A stretch of 64,000 nucleotides of DNA from positions 63,134,199 to 63,198,198 of the forward strand of contig JAVIAB010000073.1 of assembly GCA_032433765.1 (NCBI GenBank), in the 5' to 3' direction. The notes below the pieces were generated by a model. It saw only the letters and a list, made by a program, of their open reading frames with translations. It was not told where the DNA came from and did no database searches. Positions 1 to 10,655 of the stretch are shown piece after piece (position 1 is the first letter of the stretch; the number at the start of each line of letters is the position of its first letter). Position numbers and translations under genes: made by a program. Origin of the DNA: Megaustenia siamemsis. Its lineage: Eukaryota > Mollusca > Gastropoda > Stylommatophora > Ariophantidae.

Positions 1-1
1 T

Positions 2-1159
2 TCTGCCTCATGTAACATTGAATCAAGGTTTGTAGTTAGTTCGCACGAGATTGATGTCTTTTGCTCTGGGGCTGGTCTGATCAACAAGTTACGGAATGAA
101 GGGGTGATTGTTGCAAATATCTGCTCCATCTACATTGGCGGGGGTAAGAATGTGGCTCTCAAACAGAACACAAACCAGACAGACACATTTAAATCTTGTT
201 ATACAGGAGACGGATGTGGACCAGAGGCCGCAGTTAATGGTAAAACAAAGACCAATCTCTATGACAATGACTGCACACACACACAATTGAGAAGTGGAAC
301 CAATTCTGTTTATCGGCATCTGAACTTTGCCATGCACCAGAAGACTCACACTATTCGAATCTATCATCGAGCTAGCACTATGATTCGGGTAAAGAATGCC
401 ACTCTAAAGGCATTCTCTGACAGTGGCGGTGTATTGTTCCAGTATAATGATATATCATACCCAAATATTTCTGTGAATACAATTGTAGTCACCACACAAG
501 CGACAATGGCACACATTAAGATTGAGTTCTCACCGACCATTTCGCAGGCCGACAGTGCACTGACGGTGTGTTAGGTGCAAACATTTACAGACACCTATTG
601 TCTGGACGGGCATTCTTGGTCGTTTTGTGCAGTGTGTAGTGGGTGTTGCAAAGGCTGCAACGTCATCATCGGTACGTGTCATGGCAACTGTTCACATGGG
701 ATCTATGGACACAACTACTCTGGGTCTTGTCTCAGTCTCTGTCCTTTTTGTGAGGAAAAATCCGGAAAATACCTACAATGTAAACATCCTGGCTACACCT
801 GTAATGACACTTGTCACGATGGTAATTTTGGGCTACAGTGCAAACAGACGTATTCTGATGGCTGTGACATCATATGTGACCCGGAAAGTGCAGACTGTAC
901 GTGCAAGGAAATGTACTATGGGTCAGACTACACTCTCAGATGTCCGGACAACTGTTTCAACGACAACTGTGTACAGTCAACCGGGAACTGTACATGCAAT
1001 GAAACGTTCTACGGGTCAGACTACACTCTCAAATCTCCGGACAACTGTTTGAACGAAACCTGTGAACAGTTAATCGGGGCCTGCGTCTCGTATGTCGATG
1101 ATTCCCACATTAAGAAGAGTATGCCGACTACAACAAACCCAAGCATATGGATACCTTAA
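2..1159 (+). pseudogene. F5/8C-like plus EGF-like domain gene fragment, broken by a stop
   Basis: One frame is open from base 2 to the TAA at 1157-1159 except for a TAG at 572-574. Before it lies a lectin/F5/8C-like domain (starting near 'KNVALKQNTNQTDTFKSC', about 150-570); after it come Cys-rich EGF-like modules with spaced Cys, Gly and Tyr ('GNCTCNETFYGSDY'). The TAG sits exactly where this domain type usually reads C-E-V-Q, and one base change (GAG to TAG) would explain it, so I read it as a nonsense mutation and not an exon edge. Two successive EGF modules (about 891-960 and 987-1056) are nearly identical in DNA, and the second has lost a Cys (RCPDNC versus KSPDNC). Such combinations are common in expanded molluscan extracellular or receptor families that may bind glycans or cells; the role here is inference. 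No signal peptide or membrane segment is seen. It could also be a live gene if the stop is a sequencing error. Confidence 0.5.
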
Positions 1160-1794
1160 TGTGTTTCTGTGCTAGACATGGTTCATTTCTTGGTGTTTTT
1201 CCGTGAAGCCATGGTTCATATCTTGATGTGTTTCTGTGCTAGCCATGGCTCATATCTTAGCTTGTGTGTGTGTGTGTGTGTGCTGGCCATGGCTCATATC
1301 TTGGTGTGTGTCATGTTAGTCATATCTCATATCTTGGTGTGTCCGTGTTAATCATGTCTCATATCTTTATGTTAGTCTGTGTATAGTCATATCTTAGTGT
1401 GTATCTGTGTTAGTCATGTGTCATATCTTTGTGTGTGCATGTTTATGTTAGTCATATCTCATATCTTTGTGTGTGCATATCTGTGTATGTCACATCTCAT
1501 ATCCTTGTGTGTGCATAGCTATGTTAGTCACATCTAATATCTTTGTGTGTGCATGTCTATGTTGATCATATCTCATATCTTTGTGTGCATGTCTATGTTA
1601 GGCATGTGTCATATCTTTGTGTGTGCATGTCTATGTCAGTCATATCTCATATCTTTATGTGCATGTTTATGTTAGTCATGTGTCATATATCTTGGTGTGT
1701 GCCAGTGTTAGTCATGCCTCGTATCGCTGTGTGCATGTCTGTGTTAGTCACATCTCATATCTTTGTGTGTGCATGTCTGTGTTAGTCACCTTTA
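1160..1794. repeat. Minisatellite, unit about 36-38 bp
   Basis: Degenerate tandem copies of a unit close to 'GTTAGTCATATCTCATATC' followed by 'TTTGTGTGTGCATGTCTAT' run through this stretch, with an embedded (GT)n near 1265-1280. Short reading frames here are by-products of the repeat. The same kind of array appears inverted at about 44505-44700, next to the same partner sequence, so the array belongs to a dispersed unit. Confidence 0.5.
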
Positions 1795-2124
1795 GTGACT
1801 CTGGTAGATGGTGCTCATAAACCTGGGAGGGCCGACCATCTAAGGGCTGAATCCCCCTACAGAAAAGATCATCTGCTGCCTTGCAGGAAGATTGTGGACA
1901 ATCAAAGGCTAAGGAAAGCAAACCTGAATAAAATGCTGGCTGAAATCGGATGCACTGGGCCACTGGCGCAGAACACAGTGCAACGTTTTAACGGGTATTC
2001 AATCAGAGTGGATCTGGCAGACTCTAATTGTTATGTTCTGTCTGTTGGGGCTATCAACATACTTAACCTGACAGCTGACTTTATGTGAGAGTCTGGAATC
2101 CTACTCTGATTGAGCCCTGACCGC
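1795..2124 (+). mobile_element. Dispersed non-autonomous unit with a LINE-M-like 3' tail
   Basis: This block is repeated, inverted, at about 44157-44500. Both copies have the minisatellite on one side and a (GA)n/(TC)n run on the other. Its last about 90 bases ('GAGAGTCTGGAATCCTA' and surroundings) resemble the 3' end of the RNase H-bearing LINE at 41809-42430. A 97-codon frame (1795-2088) exists but I recognise no domain in it. The most economical reading is a retroposon that borrowed the LINE-M tail; it could instead be a rearranged LINE 3' end. Confidence 0.5.
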
Positions 2125-2151
2125 AGAGAGAGAGAGAGAGAGAGAGAGAGA
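2125..2151. repeat. (GA)n microsatellite tail
   Basis: About 13 GA units directly follow the dispersed unit. The inverted copy has (TC)n in the matching place (44141-44155), so this is probably the element's 3' tail. Confidence 0.5.
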
Positions 2152-2225
2152 AATTCTGTCTTCGAAAACAGCTCAGGAGATATTTAAATTCGCACAAGAT
2201 CAGATGGCTCACTGTTCAAATTTAC

Positions 2226-2755
2226 ACGACTATGAGCAAACAAAAAAACAAATCTTGCCCTACTTACAGAACTTTTATTTGCTGACGATGCAGCCCTAGT
2301 CGCTCATAGTGAAGCCACCCTACAATTGCTGATCAACAACGTGGACAAAGCATGCGACCTTTTTTCACTGTCAATGAATGGATACTGTTCAGAGAACAGT
2401 AATTCTAAGTCAAGGCGACATCAAACCTTTTTAATCACTTTAAAAGATTGTCCACTAGAATCAGTTTAGAAATTCACGTATCTTGGATCCATAATTACGC
2501 AAACCACTTCTCTTGATGATGAAATAACCAACAGCATTGTTAAGGCAGCTACGACTTTCGGCAAACTCACAGAAAGGGCCTGGAACAACATGAAACTAAC
2601 ACTAAAGATGTGTTCATTCTGTGGCCATGTGTATTTATCAAACATTGGTAGAATTAGCCATGAGAGAAGCTGTTCGACAAAAACAAAGCCTAACAAAATA
2701 CACAATAGCCTCCACTAGACTGCCTGACAAGACGAAAAGAGCCATATATACTATC
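2226..2755 (+). mobile_element. LINE-A fragment, internally deleted
   Basis: A broken reverse transcriptase (RT): 'ELLFADDAALVAHSEATLQ' (palm, with the FADD catalytic box), then after a stop 'KFTYLGSIITQTTSLDDEI' and 'ATTFGKLTERAWNNMKLT'. Compared with the other copy (25423-26240), the sequence jumps at about 2606 straight to the 3' end, dropping roughly 500 bases. The end encodes a C-terminal zinc-finger-like 'CSFCGHVYLSNIGRISHERSC' region split over frames. The element ends near the ATATATA-like bases at 2748-2755. Stops and frameshifts make it inactive. Confidence 0.5.
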
Positions 2756-2763
2756 CCTCACAT

Positions 2764-4010
2764 GCTTTCATGGAAACATTAAATCATGTTAGCAGCTTAG
2801 GAGGACAGCCAATTTTTAAACTGTATTCTGTAAAGCAAAAACCTTTTGTACTTAACTTCATTGACTTCAATAAAGCATTCGACAGCATTCATAGAGATTC
2901 TATGTGTAAAATTCTGAAGCAATATGGCATACCATCAAAAAACATAAATATTATGAAAGACATGTATGATGGCTACACATATTTAGTTCATACAAAGGAA
3001 GAATGTTTCCCAATAGAAACTGAGGTTAAACAAGGATGTATTTTATTCCCCTTGTTATTTGGAGTTGCTATGGACTATCAATGAAGAAATGCTGCACTGG
3101 TAACAAAGGCATCGAATGGAAACATGCAGACCAATTGGAGGACCTCGACTTTGCTGATGACATAGTCCTCATCAACAGACAGATAAAAATTATGCAGGAA
3201 AGCACAAATGAACTATCATCAATAGCCAGCAAAATTGGAGATCAATTATCAAAAGACTAAAGTCATGAAAATCTTAATTCCAACAGATGACAGAATATAC
3301 ATGGAAAACAAAACAGTGGAAGAGATTGATCACTTTGTCTATCTTGGAAGTCACATTGATCGGGAAGGGGATACAAGTAAAAAAAATTAGAATCAGAATA
3401 GCTAAAACAGCATTGTCCTTCAAAAGCATTGAGAACATATGGAAATCAAAACTCATCAGCACAAACACAAAACTTAGACTATTCAAATCAAACGAACTAT
3501 CAACCCTTACATATGCATATGAGAGCTGGAAAACAACAAGAGACATAGAAACAAAGTTGAACGCATTTGAAAATAAATGTCTAAGGAAATTACTTGGTAT
3601 AGCATGGAACGAGTTCAAAACAAATGAGGAAATTAGAGAAATCGCCAATCAACCACTAGTAATCAAGAAAAGATGATGGACATATGTTTGACAGGTGATG
3701 AGAAGAAATAATAACCCAATAACAAAGCAAGCCCTCATGTGGGAAACAACAGGTACAAGGAAAAGAGGCAGACCCAGAGAGACACTGAGAAGAAAGCTGA
3801 TCAGAGAGGCAAAGGCAGCAGGAATAGGCTCTCTCAATGAAATTGAGATGCTTGCACAGAACAAAGACAAATGACAGGATTTGATAAACGATTTTTGCAA
3901 AGATTGAGACGACTAGAAAGAAAATTTAGAAAAAGAGAAAGAATATCTGGGTCTATGCCCTATGGACCGGCCACGGCTCAAAAGGTCAATAGATAAATAA
4001 ATAGATTCAG
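2764..4010 (+). mobile_element. LINE-B copy, 5' truncated and broken
   Basis: RT pieces in several frames: 'FIDFNKAFDSIHRDSM' at 2770-3084 (the ATG of that frame may be flanking), 'DLDFADDIVLINRQ' near 3140-3190 (FADD box), and the post-RT region 'LSTLTYAYESWKTTRDIE' at 3287-3676. The same proteins are seen in better state at 42856-43872 (minus) and 51546-53010 (plus). The 3' end carries the LINE-B signature around 3950-4010: a 'GGTCAATAGATA' motif and GATA-like repeats. At least four frame breaks. Confidence 0.5.
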
Positions 4011-4190
4011 TAAAGACAATCTCTGTTGATGAAATTTTATCTACAGTTATTTCAATTAAGCAAAGAAAGTGACAATAGGGAACTTGTTGATCTGAAAACC
4101 ACATTGCAACTCAGGATATACTCTGCCAGTTAGAATTTGTATAGTCTATTTAGAACTATATGCGTATATGAGTATGCTTTCCCTGTAATA

Positions 4191-5030
4191 CTCATCATCA
4201 TCATCATCGTGTGCCATACCGGTTGGCGAAGTCGATCATGTCCCTCCGCAATCTTCTATCTACAGTGCATCGTATCAGTTCTATTGTTGACTGTTTTCCA
4301 TGCCATGACACTAAGCTATCCAGTATTTTCTCTTTGTCGTCCGCGATCTCTCTTTCCTTTTATTTTGCCAGTTGTATCCAAGTATTCCAACTTTCCTCTT
4401 CTCATGATGTGCCCGAAAAATGTTTATTGCTTCTTTCTGATGTTTTTTTAAGAGCTCCCTTTTTGTGTTGGCCTCTTTGAGAACTTCCTCATTGGTCTTT
4501 TTAGCTGTCCAGGGAACTTTCAACATTCTTCTGAGAAATCCCATCTTTGTGGCCTCTAATCGTCTTTTTATTTGTTTGTCTTCTGTCCATGATTCGCTTC
4601 CATAGGTCAGAACTGGTTCTATTTAGCACCAATGAACTCTTTTTCTCATTTTTATTGACATAGATTTGTTGCATAAGATATTTTTCGTTTTCTGAAATGC
4701 TATTTTGGCCTGAGCTATTCTGATTTTTATTTCTGTGGTGCATCTCCCATCTGATGTTATTATTGTGCCCAAGTATTTGAAACGTTGCACTTGTTTTAGA
4801 TTTGTCCTGTTTATTTTTATCCTGCATGATGGTGATGATTGTTTCTTCGATATAACCATTACTTCTGTTTTCTTAATATTCAGACTGACACCTTTCTTGT
4901 TGCTTTCTTTTACTATTATGCCTATCATTTCTTGTAGTTCGTTCTCTGTCTCTGCTATTAAGACTGTGTCATCCGCATATCGCAGATTATTTATGATGTG
5001 ACCGTTGACTTCAATTCCTTTTTTGTCTAC
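4191..5030 (-). mobile_element. LINE-C 3' part (outer element, left piece)
   Basis: Minus-strand RT and C-terminal region of an RTE-like LINE: 'RYADD', then 'EVMVISKKQSSPSCRIKIN', 'FKYLGTIITSDGRC', and further on 'MGFLRRMLKVPWTAKKTNEE'. The 3' tail is (TGA)n, seen on the plus strand as the ATC repeat at 4191-4208. The element continues at about 6119-6600 on the far side of an inserted LINE-D. Frames shift several times, so it is inactive. Confidence 0.5.
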
Positions 5031-6118
5031 TCATCATCATCAAGTACCATGCCTACTGGCGTAGGTGATCGTGTCTCTCCACAATTTTCTATCTCGGCAG
5101 CTATCTATCATTTCTGTTGTTGACCTTCCGCCAAGCCATTCTCTTAAGCTGTCTGTTATTTTTTCTCTTTGCTTCCCTTTATCTCTTCGTCCCTCAATTT
5201 TTCCAGTTGTTACAATATATTCCAGTTGTTCTCTTTTCATTACAAGGCCAAAAAATGACGATTGTCTCTTCCTAATATTGGAAATTAGGTATCTTTTTGC
5301 TTTGACCATTTTTTAGAACGTTTTCATTACTCTTCTTAGCTGTCCATGGTACTCTCAATATTCTTCTGTAAAACCATATTTCTACAGACTCCAGTGATTT
5401 TCTTATCTGTTGTCCTATTGTCCATGATTCGCATCCATATGTTAAGACTGGCTCTATATAACATTTAAGAACTCTTTTTCTTGTTTCTATTGTCAAAAAT
5501 GGATTGCATAGTATCTTCCTCATTTTTTGGAAAGCTGCTTTTGCCTGAGCCATTCTGCATCTCAACTCTTTCATACATCTTCTGTCTGAGGTTAACAAAG
5601 TTCCCAAATATTTAAATTCATTTACCTGTTTTAATATTGTTCCACTTGTCTTTATTTTGCACTGAGGTGATGTCTTTTCCTTTGTTGTTACCATTACCTC
5701 TGTCTTTTTGTTATTAAGGCTGAGTCCTTTATTTTTGCTTTCTTTCACTATAATGTCCAACATTTCTTGTAACTCATTTTCAATCTTAGCGATTAAGACT
5801 GTATGATCAGCATACCTTAGATTATGTATATTATGACCTCCAATTGTTATTCCAGGCATGTCCCTTATGGATCTTAAAATAATCTCACTATAAATATTAA
5901 ACAAATCTGGTGACAGCACACAACCCTGTCTAACACCCTGTTTTATTTGTTGAAACATTCCCAATTGGTTTCCAGTTCTTATGGCCGCTGTTTGTTGCCA
6001 GTACATGTTCTTTATTATTCTTAGATCTTTGCTATCTATGTTTATGCTTTCTAAAATTTTTGATTATTTCTTGGTGCCTTACTTTATCAAATGCCTTGGT
6101 GTAATCTATGAAACAAGG
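5031..6118 (-). mobile_element. LINE-D inserted in LINE-C
   Basis: A 5'-truncated relative of LINE-C in the same orientation. It starts with a (TGA)n tail (ATC repeat at 5031-5041) and ends inside the RT finger region at '[18 protein letters not shown]'. Flanking LINE-C sequence resumes at 'TCATAATATATTCG' (about 6120), matching the uninterrupted LINE-C at 21570-21600. Only a short possible duplication (GTCT) is visible at the edges, so the TSD is uncertain. A fuller LINE-D sibling lies at 45925-46665. Confidence 0.5.
5272..6006 (-). CDS. LINE-D reverse transcriptase fragment
   Basis: A 244-codon open frame covering the RT palm and C-terminal part of the element: '[19 protein letters not shown]' (RT block 4), the catalytic box as '[12 protein letters not shown]', then '[17 protein letters not shown]' and '[18 protein letters not shown]'. 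The second catalytic Asp of YADD is His here, so this copy should not polymerise. The upstream endonuclease is missing. The likely original product would copy LINE RNA into DNA at a nicked site in the nucleus. The ATG falls inside a domain, so it is not a true start. Confidence 0.5.
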   Translation of the reverse strand: MYWQQTAAIRTGNQLGMFQQIKQGVRQGCVLSPDLFNIYSEIILRSIRDMPGITIGGHNIHNLRYADHTVLIAKIENELQEMLDIIVKESKNKGLSLNNKKTEVMVTTKEKTSPQCKIKTSGTILKQVNEFKYLGTLLTSDRRCMKELRCRMAQAKAAFQKMRKILCNPFLTIETRKRVLKCYIEPVLTYGCESWTIGQQIRKSLESVEIWFYRRILRVPWTAKKSNENVLKNGQSKKIPNFQY

Positions 6119-6630
6119 TCTCATAATATATTCGCTGTAAAGTGAAAACATATCTGGTGACAGAACACAGCCTTGTCTGACTCCTTGTTTTATATATTGG
6201 AATTGTCCTGTTTGGTTGTTAATTCGTATAGCTGCTGTTTGTTGCCAGTACATGTTTTTTATGATTAGCAGATCCTTGTCATCAATGTTTAATTTCTCCA
6301 GCATATTGATTATTTCCACATGCTTTACTTTGTCAAATGCTTTCGTGTAGTCTATAAAGCACATATATAGATCTTTCTTTACCTCTATAGATCTTTCTAT
6401 CAATGTTCTTAAGATGTATATTGCATTATTGGTGCCCTTTCCTTCCACAAATCCACATTGTTCCTCACTTATTTCTGGTTTTATTTTGTTCCTTACACGT
6501 ATCATGATTATTCTTAGTAATATTTTAGTCATATGGCTCATGAGACTAATAGTGCAATGGTCTTCACAATCAGTGGTGCCTGACTTCTTCGGTATGGCTA
6601 CAAAGATAGATTTTAGTAGATCTTCGGGAG
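6119..6630 (-). mobile_element. LINE-C right piece, RT N-terminal half
   Basis: Continuation of the LINE-C interrupted by LINE-D. It encodes 'MSHMTKILLRIIMIRVRNK', 'SEEQCGFVEGKGTNNAIYI' and 'CFIDYTKAFDKVKHVEIIN', the RT finger and palm region, then '[19 protein letters not shown]'. A long frame at 6032-6541 joins LINE-C to LINE-D residues at the insertion edge and is therefore a chimera. It fades out near 6630, so the element is 5' truncated. Confidence 0.5.
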
Positions 6631-6768
6631 AATGTAATACTCAGGAGGAACATTTCCCTGTAGCTGTTCCTACATCTTATTCTTGTAGAAAGCGCCTATC
6701 ATTGCATCTTTAATGTCCTGGGGAATAACCCCTTCATTCCAGCATTGGCAAATGTCAGTACACAAGAG
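6631..6768 (-). mobile_element. LINE-K fragment (RT N-terminal region)
   Basis: A short minus-strand string, 'CTDICQCWNEGVIPQDIKD' followed by 'AMIGAFYKNK', is typical of the start of a LINE RT domain but does not match the neighbouring families. Too short to classify further. Confidence 0.5.
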
Positions 6769-7008
6769 ATTGTTATTGAGTTATTGGGTCATCATCATTG
6801 CACTCCAAATATGTAAATAGGTGCTCAGATCCCCTCCTCGGCAAGTCTTGCGGTGTCCAGCGACTGACGACTCCAGTTCTGTGTTGGTTAATTAGTCGTC
6901 TTACACGGCCACTAAGTTTCTCATTTCTGGCTGTGCCTATCTTAACTCCCATCTCTTTCATCCGAGGGAGTGATGTGGACTCATGGTTGTCGAAGTCCTG
7001 TACACGAG
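6769..7008 (-). mobile_element. LINE-H 3' end fragment
   Basis: Minus-strand match to the last about 230 bases of the full LINE-H at 8120-12230: 'MKEMGVKIGTARNEKLSGR' then 'VRRLINQHRTGVVSRWT', ending in a Cys-containing C-terminus and a TAACAA-type tail at 6769-6782. A 5'-truncated, dead copy. Confidence 0.5.
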
Positions 7009-7439
7009 AGATACAGTATAGTAGTAAAGTGCCACTGCATTTGATGGATGCTGCTGGAATACTATCCCTTCAATGGGTTTTTCTTGAAGGCAGGCAAATG
7101 ATATCATGAACTCAGTTCATCTAAGCCTGGTTTTACATTGAGATCATTCTCTCTATACTCTGTTCAGAAACTGTTGCCCAAATTAAATAATCAATTTCCT
7201 TAAAGACAATCAAAGACAGACAATAGAAATTTTACAGTCAATCCCATGCCCAGGGCACACTAAGCGCTAAAATAGTGAGCTATCTAAATTTTTAAAATCA
7301 TAATGAATTTAAAGTGTACATCAATCACTATGCAAAAAGTAATGTTAATATTGTACAAATGCTTCTGCAAAGAATCTAACAGGGACTGATTATACCACAA
7401 CATCCAAGAACCAGAGAAGAGAACACAGCATGCACTGGG
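7009..7439. other. No gene seen
   Basis: AT-rich sequence with no open frame of note. It may contain the left end of the decayed transposon that becomes recognisable from about 7440, but I cannot see a terminal inverted repeat. Confidence 0.5.
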
Positions 7440-8105
7440 TGTAGATAGAAAATCTTTTATCTGGTGGATAAGACAAGACTTTGAATCTGAAAAATTCTAC
7501 TGTCAATCAAGGATGAAAAGGAAAAGTGGAAGATTTTGACAAAAATGTTATTAGACCAGAGCTGATAATATTTCAGGGAAATCAGCTTGTTACTCTCTGC
7601 AAACTGAAAGTTAGAATGAGAATGCAATATTAAACTTTCAAAAACTACTCTGAAAAGAAGATGGTTTCACTTTATAAAAATCTGCAGGCAGCAGTAGCAT
7701 TATTTAAGAAGAGCCACAATTGATTGCTTCTTAGAGTAAATACCTGAAGCAGATAAGAGGAAAAAGGATGGAAGGCTTATACATAGTATATTTGGATGAA
7801 ACATAGGTTAATACTCACTATAACTTTGAGAATGGATGGCAATCACTTGACAGAGAAAAGAAAAGGAAAATACCTAGCAGCAAAGGACAGTGTATTGTAA
7901 TAGCACACGCTGACAGCTGAGAGAATGAGGTCAATCAAACAGACCTTTTTTTCAAGCAAAATCTACAGAAGGTAAGGACTACCACCCTGAAATGAATGGA
8001 CACATTTTCAGGAATTGGATGGACAACACTATTCTGCCTATTCTGGATAGACTATCATGCTTAGTTATGAACAGTGCATCCTATCATAATGCTGTAAGTA
8101 GCAAG
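7440..8105 (+). pseudogene. Decayed ITm-type transposase, part 1 of 3
   Basis: Broken by many stops and frame changes but alignable by eye with the intact transposase at 55456-56682. It shows 'IYLDET' (first catalytic Asp, about 7785-7800), 'KIPSSKGQ' (about 7868), 'YHPEMNGHIFRNWMDN'-like sequence (about 7985-8030) and 'VMNSASYHNAV' (about 8065-8095). In the last block the second catalytic Asp reads Asn. The copy is interrupted at 8106-8119 by the LINE-H target duplication and resumes after 12244. Confidence 0.5.
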
Positions 8106-8119
8106 ACAAAGTTCCAACT
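8106..8119. repeat. Left TSD of LINE-H (ACAAAGTTCCAACT)
   Basis: The 14 bases recur exactly at 12231-12244 and bracket the LINE. Transposase sequence reads across the join when one copy is removed. Confidence 0.5.
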
Positions 8120-8483
8120 GGTTTTGGTGCACATAGTGCGTCCAAGATGATGGTGTACCTTCACTAACTGTTGTCAACGAAGCGTATTTTATTTATATGA
8201 GCTTCTAAAGGACTGAAATAAATCGCCTACGGTGCCTCCATGTGCCGTAGAACTGACTGACTGGAGTTGGCCAGTCTATAACATGGAAACGGGTTCTGGA
8301 CTGTGCGACTGAGGAAGTGCACTTGAGTCTAGGCCATCCACAGCATCGACGTTCAGCGACCATATCAATCATGACGACAGTAAGTTTTCAGAGGAAGCCC
8401 AAAAGACTACAATGAAGGAGGAAAACTAGAGAAGGTAAAAGAGGTGGTTTGAAATTGTCAAAGTGTGAGAGGCTAGCCCTAAA

Positions 8484-9508
8484 ATATGTGTGCGTTACAT
8501 ATTGGAATTGTGCATCTATAAATCAATTACATCCCTTTCTTGATAAGCTACTGTGCAGCGCCGATATAATAAACACTTTTTCATGATAGAAGAGTTATTG
8601 CCTCTGGATTTCATTCTTTCTACAATACAAAACACATTGGACAGGCCATCCTTGTGTGAAACAACATGGTAGCAGCTGAGGTTGATATGTCTGCGTGGGA
8701 CAATGCAGAATTGCAAGTACATGCAATTAGGGTGCAGACCCCGGTTCCTTTTGTGGTTGTAAATGTATACACTTTTAATGGGAAGGTAGACACACAACAA
8801 TGGCAGAATCTCTTCGCATTCAAGGAGGAGAACGTCATTTTCTGTGGAGACTTTAATGCTAGAGGAACCCAGTGGTGTAACATCATAACCAACAAACATG
8901 GGGAAGACATAGAAAACACACTGGTGTCGGTCGATTTAGTGTGCTTGAATGATGGAAGGGCAACCAGAATGGCCACTCGAACAGGGGACTCTGATAGTGT
9001 CATAGACCTGGCACTGGTGTCTTCTGCCTTCGAATCGGTTTGCAGGTGGAGTGTATTTGGATTCTACGGAAGTGATCACTATCCATGTGTCCTCCTAATT
9101 GAGAAAGGCAGAAATAGAAGTCAGAAAAGAAAACTTCATACACATTCCACTATGAGAACACAGACCAGGACGTCATTAGCAAAATCAGACATAGGAAACA
9201 GGGTGCCCCTCGCAGGAGGCAGGAGAGATGGACGCAGCCACCCTGGTGGAAGCTGTAGTCGAGGAAGCGTGGCGGAACAAGAGACTAACGGCAGAAAGAC
9301 ATGGCAGAAAGCCAGAAGGAATGGAAGAATACAACCTCAGCTCTTGGAGCATCTGAAAGAAGAGGTTGACCAAAAAATGATGCACTTTAAACTATGTGCT
9401 ATGCAGGCTAAGGATGCCAAGTGGGATGATTTCTGTAAAATAGTGTGCTCAGAAAAATCACTAGCCACATTCTGGCGCCTTCATCAGAGCATGAATGGCA
9501 CAACATGA
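8484..9508 (+). pseudogene. LINE-H endonuclease domain
   Basis: AP-endonuclease-like domain that would nick target DNA to prime reverse transcription. The start is out of frame ('VTYWNCASINQLHPFLDK' around 8497-8550); the main frame (8666-9508) holds 'PFVVVNVYTFNG', 'VIFCGDFNARGTQW' (catalytic GDFN) and 'GFYGSDHYPCVLLI' (catalytic SDH). After about 9110 the frame becomes basic and shifted relative to the expected linker, which suggests an indel near 9120-9140. The visible catalytic residues of this domain are kept, but the whole protein is interrupted. Confidence 0.5.
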
Positions 9509-9689
9509 CACAGAGGCATACCAGACTTCCAGAGCACAGGCCAAATATGGCACAAATCTGATAAGAGCAAAGGGAAGGCCCTGCTTGCCCGCTACATTGA
9601 GCAGACTGACCAAAGAAATGAGGCTGTAAGAATGAGGATACGGAGGTCCCTTTCAGAATTGTGTGAGGATGTAGTCCTGGGATACCACT

Positions 9690-10328
9690 GATACCATTCG
9701 CACAACACTTAAAAGGTCACACAGTACTGCTCCTGGTCCAGATGGTGTTCGGTATGGCGACATAGGCGATTTAGCTGACGACAACTTGCAAAAACTAGTC
9801 AAAGAGTTTAATGCCAGCATTCAGAGTGGCCAGATTAAGGAGGAGTGGCTTCACAGCTACTTACTACTGCTACCGAACCCAAACAAGGACCATTCTCAGA
9901 TCAATGCCTACAGAATCATCACAATGCAGAACACCGCGGGCAAGTTACTGGAGAAAATAGTTGCCCGTGTCCTCACCTGTCACCTTGAACAGAAACGTGC
10001 ATTCCCACCCACACCATAAGGTTATAGATATAACAAAGAGACATGGCTCAATGCGGCAGTCTTCGCCTATGACGTGTTCAAAGGCTTCCACAGACGAGAG
10101 GAGACATGTGCTGCTGCTATAGATCTGGAGGATGCATACAATAGAGTACCGTTTGAATACCTCATGCATATGCTCGTCAAACTGGTGGTGCATCCCTTCC
10201 TCATTAGATGGATCGCTGCAGCAGTTTTTCAAAGGAAGGTGATACTCAAATGTGGAAGTTGGCCATCCGAGCCAATATCCATTTTTCCAGGGCTGCCACA
10301 AGGCTCACCATTGTCAACAGTTCTATTT
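9690..10328 (+). pseudogene. LINE-H reverse transcriptase, part 1
   Basis: RT fingers and palm in two frames: 'RSHSTAPGPDGVRYGDI' (about 9715), 'NAYRIITMQNTAGKLLEKI' (about 9905-9960), 'CAAAIDLEDAYNRVPFEYL' (first catalytic Asp block, about 10107-10160) and 'GLPQGSPLSTVLF' (about 10290-10327). The reading stops exactly where SINE-2 inserted; the Phe codon lies in the TSD. There is a stop at 10017-10019 and a frame change before 10074. Confidence 0.5.
10318..10328. repeat. Left TSD of SINE-2 (CAGTTCTATTT)
   Basis: Repeated at 10656-10666. Removing the insert restores the RT reading from 'STVLF' into 'NANTMTF'. Confidence 0.5.
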
Positions 10329-10655
10329 TTTTTTTCCTTCGTTCGCCAGCTTTGACCTCTGATGAAGTCCCTAGAGGCTAGGAACTGAATTTTGCGTGTT
10401 AATCCATTTTTACCTGACAGCCATGCGCACAGGGGTCCCTCGCCGTACAGACAGATAACTCCAACTTTGGAGGTACTCATATTTTTTCCGTCGATGAGTA
10501 ATTGACGTTTCAAGCAGGGTCCCACTGCTGAGACCAGGGGTGGTTGCCACAGAGAGAAATCATAAATAAAAATCCCAACCAGTGTAGCCGGGATTTGAAC
10601 CCACAACCTCTCTGTCTCAAGGCCGGCTTCTTGCCTCGAGACCAACCAGTCCCCC
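10329..10655 (-). mobile_element. SINE-2 inserted in LINE-H
   Basis: A 327-base insert on the minus strand with an 11-base TSD. Near its 5' end (high coordinate) is a pol III B-box-like 'GGTTCAAATCC' (about 10592-10602) and a tRNA-like start 'GACTGGTTGGTCTCGAGGC' (about 10634-10652). The 3' end is an A-rich tail, read as the T-run at 10326-10335. A second copy with its own TSD lies at 44792-45106 and a short 3' piece at 48312-48368. It has no protein; it would be moved by a LINE in trans. Confidence 0.5.

Noticed and set aside
1169..1820. Cys/Met/His-rich short frames.
   Set aside because: Translations of the GT-rich minisatellite, present in two frames at once.
8516..9003. Two 127-codon minus-strand frames.
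   Set aside because: Antisense shadows of the LINE-H endonuclease.
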